Assembly: GCA_030407005.1 (NCBI GenBank)
Contig: JAUDYN010000026.1
Coordinates: forward strand, 1 to 22,977
Length of the DNA: 22,977 nt
Direction: 5' to 3'
Origin: Desarmillaria ectypa
Lineage: Eukaryota > Basidiomycota > Agaricomycetes > Agaricales > Physalacriaceae
Shown here: piece after piece, positions 1-7,127 of the stretch
Layout: each line of letters starts with the position of its first letter
How positions within the stretch are numbered: position 1 is the stretch's first letter
The notes under the pieces: model-generated
Told to the model about the DNA's origin: nothing
Database searches by the model: none
What the model saw: the letters and a program-made list of their open reading frames with translations, nothing else
Position numbers and translations under genes: made by a program

Positions 1-143
1 GTCGTTAGGGAATAGAATAGATTCCGGCAAGGGTTCGTGAGGAGACCTGAGAGGTCCAGTTTGCGAGGTAAAGGGGTCAGTAAGTGCGAAGCAGTTACTG
101 TAGGAAGCAGCCGGTGAGCGCGGAGCTATTATGGGCTGTAGAT

Positions 144-304
144 GAAGACAAGCGCTAGGCGTAGTCTTCGGATTGGTGTCGGAAAGCGCTTGGCGTATCC
201 AACGAGTTGTTCAGCAAGCGCTAGGCGTAACTGATGAGGTTTCTGACAAGCGCTAGGCGTAGTCAGGAAGCGAGGAGATTGGCAAGCGCTAGGCGTAACC
301 GATC
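144..304 (-). other. Five-hairpin array in the LTR leader (LTR A)
   Basis: There are five potential hairpins at 144-169, 178-203, 211-234, 241-268 and 277-304, separated by 6-8 nt. Each carries the 14-nt unit aagcgctaggcgta (plus strand) in its loop; the second has one change (aagcgcttggcgta). The stems differ: GAAGAC/GTCTTC, GTCGGA/TCCAAC, TCAGC/ACTGA, TTCTGAC/GTCAGGA and GATTGGC/ACCGATC. All pair over 5-7 positions when G-U is allowed; the second and third favour the minus-strand RNA, the fourth the plus strand. The array lies 75 nt and more downstream of the TATA box, so it would be in the 5' leader of the element RNA. The inner CGC/GCG could extend each stem. The role is unknown. Confidence 0.75.
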
Positions 305-380
305 AGATGCTTAGTTCACACAATGAAGTGGACTTGAAGATGAGTAGCTTGATTCCTTTCTTTTACAAGGTTACAGACGG

Positions 381-530
381 TATTTATATACTAAAAGGCT
401 CGAGTCATGAATATTCTACAATGTTCTATTATATTCTAGTATGAGCAAGAAGAATAGAGAAAGTAAAAGAAAATTATGTGTGAGTCACTGCTAGGACCGA
501 GAAGGCCGAGTGTAGGCATGCGTTGACTCA
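381..530 (-). promoter_or_regulatory. LTR promoter: TATA box and two TGASTCA sites (LTR A)
   Basis: On the minus strand, TATATAAATA (390 to 381) is a strong TATA box. Upstream of it are two perfect matches to the AP-1/Gcn4-type core: TGAGTCA at 481-487 and TGACTCA at 524-530, about 90 and 135 bp from the TATA. By analogy with fungal Gcn4/CpcA control, this suggests induction by amino acid shortage. That is an inference from motif matches only. Transcription would start around 350-360 and run toward lower coordinates. Confidence 0.55.
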
Positions 531-565
531 TGCACCGAGTTTACAGATACTCAAGATCCATGACA

Positions 566-576
566 GAGCCCCCCCA
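566..576 (-). other. Polypurine tract, copy 1
   Basis: On the minus strand, TGGGGGGGCTC directly precedes the LTR start TGTCATGG. A purine-rich run at this point is the normal plus-strand primer for LTR elements; the CT interruption before the LTR is slightly unusual. Confidence 0.65.
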
Positions 577-712
577 GTCTACACATGCAGAAACGAGGCA
601 AAAGGTAAGCCAATAATAAGATGTGATACTGTAAAACCTCATAGATTTGAATTATTCTGTGAAGCAGTTGGGACTTGATTATGGTTGTAACTTCAAATGG
701 ATAGGAATAATT

Positions 713-2999
713 TTATCCCACACCCTGCACATATGGAGGGCAAGGTTCAACGCATTCGGGACTGTCTTTGAAGCATGGTTCATCACTATCAGATGAGTCT
801 AAGAGTAATTTAGAATCAGGAGTTGAAACACGGCTAGTGATGACAAGTGTATAGGTGGAGGAGTGCCCTGGAGTAATATTTGTACTTGATTCAAAATATT
901 TTCTGTTGTTGAATGCCTCAAAATGTCGTTTGGGAGATGCGTGAATAGAGCACAGCTCTATCATGCAATGATGGCAAGGTGAATCAGCTTGCATCATTGC
1001 CGGTGAGATGTTTTCCAAAATGGGAATGATATTGATGATATTGATCGCAGCCTTTCTTTCGTTGTGTTATCAATCCCAGAATTGGTTGGCTTGTGCTTAC
1101 TGCCTTGCACAATCTCAGTTCCTCTCTGAGCATAGAAGACTCCAGATCTATGTTGTTGTCAAGGACAATACTGAGCTTGACCATGAACTTCCCTTGATCA
1201 TCAACTCCACTTAAGAGTCCAGTGCACTGGCTTCTTTCCTTATGGTGTTGGTTGCAATCATCCGGGATTTCTATGGTCACAATTATCCCTTCAACACTAC
1301 CTCCTGATGCATGGATATTGTGTCGTTTAGGTCCAATGACACTTGTATGAACATTTGAAAACAGAGCGGTCAATGCTAGGTCGGTTGAGCATCCGAGGAG
1401 GCTAGTTTGGGTATTTTTAGAAAATAGAATAGGAGAGACTGTAATAGGCATGATATGAATGGGGTAGGGTATGTCGTTTGGACTTGTGCTGAGTTGTATG
1501 CTCCGATTTAACTGATTGTGTTCAGTTTTCTCTGGCAATTTGTGCGTCAAAGATACTTTATTGAATTCTGCAGCCTGTGGAGGTTCTACATGCGATCTGG
1601 TTGATTCTTGTTCAATTTCCATGACTTCTGATGGCACCAGTTCTTGTTGGTTGCTTGTTTTCCGTTCCCTTTCCGATGCTCGTCTTATCTGTCCCTGATG
1701 GTTATCTTGTGCTGATTCATCTCCATTCTGCGAATCCATACTTGTTTCTTTGGATGCTACTTCATTAATGGTAGATGAGTTTATGCTTTCCTTTGACGGA
1801 CCAAAGGCATAAAAAATTTCAGAAGTAAGGGCCTTTTTCTGTGCCATCCTGCAGACAGGCATGTCATGAGAACTCCCATTATGACCTGCCATTGACTGCG
1901 GGTGAGTAAGGGTTACTTCATATGAATCGGATAGTAGATTGAGGTCTCCTTGCGACTCCGTAGCTATCTGTGCATAATGATCTGCGATGTCTGGCTTGGC
2001 AATCATGTACTTGAGTCCATCATGACTGATGGAAGTCCAAGTTGCTTTAGAACAATGTTTGGAGGGCAACGAACTCGCTATCGGAGTCTCGGATATCTTT
2101 CCACTAGATCTACACTGCTGCAAGGGTGCTTCTTTAGTCGTAGTTGGAATATTTCCAGCAGGAGCATCCAAAGTATCCTCTCGTTTTCGCTGCTCTATTT
2201 TCAAGACGATTTCTTTGGATTGGCGCATGGAACTTTCAAATCTTTGAAACGGTGTCGGTAATGGCTCACTCGTACCCCAGTTATGACAACTGTCAATTAA
2301 CGCAAGGAAATCTTCAACTGAGGTCCGATAGTAGAAAGCCTGCAATTCAAAGTCGTTTGCCGTCATAAAGGTATCAATGCCTTGATGCCATTCGGGGCAC
2401 TTCGGATCATCTATTCCATGAGCTATGAGTGACTGATGGGCCTTCCGTTTCCGTTCTGATAATGCGTGCTGTAGTTTCTTGTACTGCCAATAATCAATGC
2501 TGAACCCAACATCACCATTGGACCTACGGATAGCCCATGTCTCCATCAACAAGTTGTCTAGGAGCTTGAACTCGTCCCGGAAGGTAGTCTTGTACTGTTC
2601 CTCATTGACGGTCCAAGCCTCATTAAGATCAATATTGAAATGACTCTTTATGATCCTTATAGCCTCGTTTCTACGAGACGTCAGCCTGGGCTCTTGTAGA
2701 ATCTTCGAAGCCAGCATTGACAGGGGTATGGTATTGCCCATTGTGACTGCCATTATTTCATTCATGTTGTAGGTTCCTCGCCGAAAAGGCCCATCAAAGG
2801 GATGAAGTATCGGCTGATGTACAATGCTTGGGTGCTTAGGGCCTGTCCGTGAAGATGAGTGACAAGTATGTCTTGCACAAGGAGGAGGTGTACTGTGTTT
2901 GATCTGCTCATGTTGGTCCATGCTATAGAAAGCACAGAGGTCGCGAGAATGATATCTTCTGCCAGGGTCAGGGCTAAATAATTCTTTATTCCAAGTCAT
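713..2999 (-). pseudogene. Element ORF, copy 1, frameshifted
   Basis: This is the same ORF as the 761-residue product of copies 2 and 3. A run of four T at 1011-1014, against three in the other copies (4219-4221), shifts the frame after about residue 661. The frame opened at ATG 2999 therefore ends at 984 after 671 residues. The normal C-terminal 99 codons remain open in another frame (713 to about 1010). The shift removes a Cys/His cluster (CHHC...CSIH) and an acidic Cys-rich tail. Upstream of the shift the predicted protein is identical to the intact copies. A sequencing or assembly error in a short homopolymer is an alternative to a real mutation. Confidence 0.8.
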
Positions 3000-3104
3000 C
3001 GGAACCAGTTACTTGTCTGACAGAGATTTGACCAATAGCTGTATAAAAGTATATACCAGCTGCACAAACCTTGAATGATAAGAAACAAGGACCTATACTC
3101 AGTT

Positions 3105-3120
3105 CCCAATGTGTCCACCA
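3105..3120 (-). other. Primer binding site, copy 1
   Basis: On the minus strand, TGGTGGACACATTGGG begins one base after the LTR's terminal ACA. Its complement reads as a tRNA 3' end: five T-stem bases (CCCAA), seven acceptor-stem bases (TGTGTCC), discriminator A, then CCA. This 5+7+1+3 layout fits a tRNA with acceptor 5' strand GGACACA, possibly a leucine tRNA. The tRNA identity is inferred, not verified. Confidence 0.65.
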
Positions 3121-3351
3121 ATGTTAGGAATCTGCCAAAATCAGGATATGAGAGTGAGGGGCGACAAGTGATGATCGAAGCGAGGTAGGATATGTTATAG
3201 AGATGTATGTCGTTAGGGAATAGAATAGATTCCGGCAAGGGTTCGTGAGGAGACCTGAGAGGTCCAGTTTGCGAGGTAAAGGGGTCAGTAAGTGCGAAGC
3301 AGTTACTGTAGGAAGCAGCCGGTGAGCGCGGAGCTATTATGGGCTGTAGAT

Positions 3352-3512
3352 GAAGACAAGCGCTAGGCGTAGTCTTCGGATTGGTGTCGGAAAGCGCTTG
3401 GCGTATCCAACGAGTTGTTCAGCAAGCGCTAGGCGTAACTGATGAGGTTTCTGACAAGCGCTAGGCGTAGTCAGGAAGCGAGGAGATTGGCAAGCGCTAG
3501 GCGTAACCGATC
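3352..3512 (-). other. Five-hairpin array (LTR B)
   Basis: This is the copy in LTR B, offset by 3208 bp from the LTR A array, with the same five loops and stems. Confidence 0.73.
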
Positions 3513-3588
3513 AGATGCTTAGTTCACACAATGAAGTGGACTTGAAGATGAGTAGCTTGATTCCTTTCTTTTACAAGGTTACAGACGG

Positions 3589-3738
3589 TATTTATATACT
3601 AAAAGGCTCGAGTCATGAATATTCTACAATGTTCTATTATATTCTAGTATGAGCAAGAAGAATAGAGAAAGTAAAAGAAAATTATGTGTGAGTCACTGCT
3701 AGGACCGAGAAGGCCGAGTGTAGGCATGCGTTGACTCA
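3589..3738 (-). promoter_or_regulatory. LTR promoter elements (LTR B)
   Basis: The TATA box is at 3589-3598 with TGASTCA sites at 3689-3695 and 3732-3738. It would drive copy 1. Confidence 0.55.
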
Positions 3739-3773
3739 TGCACCGAGTTTACAGATACTCAAGATCCATGACA

Positions 3774-3784
3774 GAGCCCCCCCA
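3774..3784 (-). other. Polypurine tract, copy 2
   Basis: This is the same seven-G run abutting LTR B. Confidence 0.65.
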
Positions 3785-3920
3785 GTCTACACATGCAGAA
3801 ACGAGGCAAAAGGTAAGCCAATAATAAGATGTGATACTGTAAAACCTCATAGATTTGAATTATTCTGTGAAGCAGTTGGGACTTGATTATGGTTGTAACT
3901 TCAAATGGATAGGAATAATT

Positions 3921-6206
3921 TTATCCCACACCCTGCACATATGGAGGGCAAGGTTCAACGCATTCGGGACTGTCTTTGAAGCATGGTTCATCACTATCAG
4001 ATGAGTCTAAGAGTAATTTAGAATCAGGAGTTGAAACACGGCTAGTGATGACAAGTGTATAGGTGGAGGAGTGCCCTGGAGTAATATTTGTACTTGATTC
4101 AAAATATTTTCTGTTGTTGAATGCCTCAAAATGTCGTTTGGGAGATGCGTGAATAGAGCACAGCTCTATCATGCAATGATGGCAAGGTGAATCAGCTTGC
4201 ATCATTGCCGGTGAGATGTTTCCAAAATGGGAATGATATTGATGATATTGATCGCAGCCTTTCTTTCGTTGTGTTATCAATCCCAGAATTGGTTGGCTTG
4301 TGCTTACTGCCTTGCACAATCTCAGTTCCTCTCTGAGCATAGAAGACTCCAGATCTATGTTGTTGTCAAGGACAATACTGAGCTTGACCATGAACTTCCC
4401 TTGATCATCAACTCCACTTAAGAGTCCAGTGCACTGGCTTCTTTCCTTATGGTGTTGGTTGCAATCATCCGGGATTTCTATGGTCACAATTATCCCTTCA
4501 ACACTACCTCCTGATGCATGGATATTGTGTCGTTTAGGTCCAATGACACTTGTATGAACATTTGAAAACAGAGCGGTCAATGCTAGGTCGGTTGAGCATC
4601 CGAGGAGGCTAGTTTGGGTATTTTTAGAAAATAGAATAGGAGAGACTGTAATAGGCATGATATGAATGGGGTAGGGTATGTCGTTTGGACTTGTGCTGAG
4701 TTGTATGCTCCGATTTAACTGATTGTGTTCAGTTTTCTCTGGCAATTTGTGCGTCAAAGATACTTTATTGAATTCTGCAGCCTGTGGAGGTTCTACATGC
4801 GATCTGGTTGATTCTTGTTCAATTTCCATGACTTCTGATGGCACCAGTTCTTGTTGGTTGCTTGTTTTCCGTTCCCTTTCCGATGCTCGTCTTATCTGTC
4901 CCTGATGGTTATCTTGTGCTGATTCATCTCCATTCTGCGAATCCATACTTGTTTCTTTGGATGCTACTTCATTAATGGTAGATGAGTTTATGCTTTCCTT
5001 TGACGGACCAAAGGCATAAAAAATTTCAGAAGTAAGGGCCTTTTTCTGTGCCATCCTGCAGACAGGCATGTCATGAGAACTCCCATTATGACCTGCCATT
5101 GACTGCGGGTGAGTAAGGGTTACTTCATATGAATCGGATAGTAGATTGAGGTCTCCTTGCGACTCCGTAGCTATCTGTGCATAATGATCTGCGATGTCTG
5201 GCTTGGCAATCATGTACTTGAGTCCATCATGACTGATGGAAGTCCAAGTTGCTTTAGAACAATGTTTGGAGGGCAACGAACTCGCTATCGGAGTCTCGGA
5301 TATCTTTCCACTAGATCTACACTGCTGCAAGGGTGCTTCTTTAGTCGTAGTTGGAATATTTCCAGCAGGAGCATCCAAAGTATCCTCTCGTTTTCGCTGC
5401 TCTATTTTCAAGACGATTTCTTTGGATTGGCGCATGGAACTTTCAAATCTTTGAAACGGTGTCGGTAATGGCTCACTCGTACCCCAGTTATGACAACTGT
5501 CAATTAACGCAAGGAAATCTTCAACTGAGGTCCGATAGTAGAAAGCCTGCAATTCAAAGTCGTTTGCCGTCATAAAGGTATCAATGCCTTGATGCCATTC
5601 GGGGCACTTCGGATCATCTATTCCATGAGCTATGAGTGACTGATGGGCCTTCCGTTTCCGTTCTGATAATGCGTGCTGTAGTTTCTTGTACTGCCAATAA
5701 TCAATGCTGAACCCAACATCACCATTGGACCTACGGATAGCCCATGTCTCCATCAACAAGTTGTCTAGGAGCTTGAACTCGTCCCGGAAGGTAGTCTTGT
5801 ACTGTTCCTCATTGACGGTCCAAGCCTCATTAAGATCAATATTGAAATGACTCTTTATGATCCTTATAGCCTCGTTTCTACGAGACGTCAGCCTGGGCTC
5901 TTGTAGAATCTTCGAAGCCAGCATTGACAGGGGTATGGTATTGCCCATTGTGACTGCCATTATTTCATTCATGTTGTAGGTTCCTCGCCGAAAAGGCCCA
6001 TCAAAGGGATGAAGTATCGGCTGATGTACAATGCTTGGGTGCTTAGGGCCTGTCCGTGAAGATGAGTGACAAGTATGTCTTGCACAAGGAGGAGGTGTAC
6101 TGTGTTTGATCTGCTCATGTTGGTCCATGCTATAGAAAGCACAGAGGTCGCGAGAATGATATCTTCTGCCAGGGTCAGGGCTAAATAATTCTTTATTCCA
6201 AGTCAT
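3921..6206 (-). CDS. Element protein, copy 2, 761 aa, unknown function
   Basis: A single open frame starts at the first ATG downstream of the primer binding site, about 105 nt into the leader, and stops about 137 bp before the polypurine tract. This is the position of gag in LTR elements. I do not recognise a family. Residues about 80-280 look helical and charged and include a basic stretch (SERKRKAH). Residues about 280-530 are polar and low-complexity with many Ser, Gln and Glu, then a mixed beta-like segment follows. Near residues 675-686 is a Cys/His cluster (C-x2-C-x4-C-x2-H) that is not the usual retroviral CCHC knuckle. No YxDD-type RT motif, DTG/DSG protease or integrase signature is visible. 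It could be a very diverged Gag or a captured host gene. Identity with copy 3 shows that the frame is maintained or was recently copied. Confidence 0.72.
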   Translation of the reverse strand: MTWNKELFSPDPGRRYHSRDLCAFYSMDQHEQIKHSTPPPCARHTCHSSSRTGPKHPSIVHQPILHPFDGPFRRGTYNMNEIMAVTMGNTIPLSMLASKILQEPRLTSRRNEAIRIIKSHFNIDLNEAWTVNEEQYKTTFRDEFKLLDNLLMETWAIRRSNGDVGFSIDYWQYKKLQHALSERKRKAHQSLIAHGIDDPKCPEWHQGIDTFMTANDFELQAFYYRTSVEDFLALIDSCHNWGTSEPLPTPFQRFESSMRQSKEIVLKIEQRKREDTLDAPAGNIPTTTKEAPLQQCRSSGKISETPIASSLPSKHCSKATWTSISHDGLKYMIAKPDIADHYAQIATESQGDLNLLSDSYEVTLTHPQSMAGHNGSSHDMPVCRMAQKKALTSEIFYAFGPSKESINSSTINEVASKETSMDSQNGDESAQDNHQGQIRRASERERKTSNQQELVPSEVMEIEQESTRSHVEPPQAAEFNKVSLTHKLPEKTEHNQLNRSIQLSTSPNDIPYPIHIMPITVSPILFSKNTQTSLLGCSTDLALTALFSNVHTSVIGPKRHNIHASGGSVEGIIVTIEIPDDCNQHHKERSQCTGLLSGVDDQGKFMVKLSIVLDNNIDLESSMLREELRLCKAVSTSQPILGLITQRKKGCDQYHQYHSHFGNISPAMMQADSPCHHCMIELCSIHASPKRHFEAFNNRKYFESSTNITPGHSSTYTLVITSRVSTPDSKLLLDSSDSDEPCFKDSPECVEPCPPYVQGVG

Positions 6207-6311
6207 CGGAACCAGTTACTTGTCTGACAGAGATTTGACCAATAGCTGTATAAAAGTATATACCAGCTGCACAAACCTTGAATGATAAGAAACAAGGACC
6301 TATACTCAGTT

Positions 6312-6327
6312 CCCAATGTGTCCACCA
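6312..6327 (-). other. Primer binding site, copy 2
   Basis: This is the same 16-nt tRNA-complementary sequence, one base inside LTR C. Confidence 0.65.
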
Positions 6328-6558
6328 ATGTTAGGAATCTGCCAAAATCAGGATATGAGAGTGAGGGGCGACAAGTGATGATCGAAGCGAGGTAGGATAT
6401 GTTATAGAGATGTATGTCGTTAGGGAATAGAATAGATTCCGGCAAGGGTTCGTGAGGAGACCTGAGAGGTCCAGTTTGCGAGGTAAAGGGGTCAGTAAGT
6501 GCGAAGCAGTTACTGTAGGAAGCAGCCGGTGAGCGCGGAGCTATTATGGGCTGTAGAT

Positions 6559-6719
6559 GAAGACAAGCGCTAGGCGTAGTCTTCGGATTGGTGTCGGAAA
6601 GCGCTTGGCGTATCCAACGAGTTGTTCAGCAAGCGCTAGGCGTAACTGATGAGGTTTCTGACAAGCGCTAGGCGTAGTCAGGAAGCGAGGAGATTGGCAA
6701 GCGCTAGGCGTAACCGATC
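6559..6719 (-). other. Five-hairpin array (LTR C)
   Basis: This is the copy in LTR C, with the same five loops and stems. Confidence 0.73.
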
Positions 6720-6795
6720 AGATGCTTAGTTCACACAATGAAGTGGACTTGAAGATGAGTAGCTTGATTCCTTTCTTTTACAAGGTTACAGACGG

Positions 6796-6945
6796 TATTT
6801 ATATACTAAAAGGCTCGAGTCATGAATATTCTACAATGTTCTATTATATTCTAGTATGAGCAAGAAGAATAGAGAAAGTAAAAGAAAATTATGTGTGAGT
6901 CACTGCTAGGACCGAGAAGGCCGAGTGTAGGCATGCGTTGACTCA
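6796..6945 (-). promoter_or_regulatory. LTR promoter elements (LTR C)
   Basis: The TATA box is at 6796-6805 with TGASTCA sites at 6896-6902 and 6939-6945. It would drive copy 2. Confidence 0.55.
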
Positions 6946-6980
6946 TGCACCGAGTTTACAGATACTCAAGATCCATGACA

Positions 6981-6991
6981 GAGCCCCCCCA
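6981..6991 (-). other. Polypurine tract, copy 3
   Basis: This is the same seven-G run abutting LTR C. No tract follows LTR D at 10188, which confirms that the array ends there. Confidence 0.65.
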
Positions 6992-7127
6992 GTCTACACA
7001 TGCAGAAACGAGGCAAAAGGTAAGCCAATAATAAGATGTGATACTGTAAAACCTCATAGATTTGAATTATTCTGTGAAGCAGTTGGGACTTGATTATGGT
7101 TGTAACTTCAAATGGATAGGAATAATT

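Larger units (their letters stand above)
1..565 (-). repeat. LTR A, cut by the window edge
   Basis: This is the promoter-bearing 565 bp of the 652 bp LTR; the last 87 bp in the minus-strand sense lie outside the window. On the minus strand it starts TGTCATGG, directly after a run of seven G. It contains two TGASTCA sites, a TATA box and the five-hairpin array described separately. As the 3' LTR of copy 1 it would supply the RNA 3' end. Confidence 0.82.
3122..3773 (-). repeat. LTR B, complete, shared by copies 1 and 2
   Basis: The LTR is 652 bp. On the plus strand it runs from TGTTAGG to CCATGACA, that is TGT...ACA ends. The left boundary is chosen because a 16-nt sequence shaped like a tRNA 3'-end complement starts one base outside it (3105-3120). 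The right boundary is where the array's last repeat loses identity and where the polypurine tract abuts. It serves as 3' LTR of copy 2 and as 5' LTR and promoter of copy 1. Confidence 0.78.
6329..6980 (-). repeat. LTR C, complete, shared by copies 2 and 3
   Basis: This is a second complete 652 bp LTR exactly 3207 bp from LTR B, with the same TGT...ACA ends, primer site on one side (6312-6327) and G-run on the other (6981-6991). I saw no difference from LTR B. Confidence 0.78.

Noticed and set aside
229..246. CTGATGAG on the plus strand, resembling the hammerhead ribozyme core
   Set aside because: No matching GAAA segment or three-helix arrangement is present, and it is on the strand opposite to element transcription.
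144..304. CRISPR-like array: five near-identical 14-15 nt units at 32-36 bp spacing
   Set aside because: The units are too short, the spacers pair with each other as hairpin arms, no cas genes are present, and the block repeats inside each LTR of a eukaryotic element.
495..535. GGCCGAGTG-containing stretch in the LTR, resembling a tRNA-Leu/Ser D arm
   Set aside because: No anticodon or T arm follows at the right distance, and no acceptor stem forms.
1008..2368. Plus-strand frames of 60-103 codons inside each element copy
   Set aside because: They are antisense shadows of the long minus-strand ORF and repeat only because the unit repeats.
2996..3238. 80-codon minus-strand frame overlapping the start of the element ORF
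   Set aside because: It has no ATG (it opens at TTG), crosses the LTR edge and the primer binding site, and has no recognisable features.
3208..3773. Alternative LTR of 566 bp with TGTC...GACA ends
   Set aside because: It places no tRNA-complementary primer site next to the LTR. The edge at 3122 has one with correct tRNA layout one base away.
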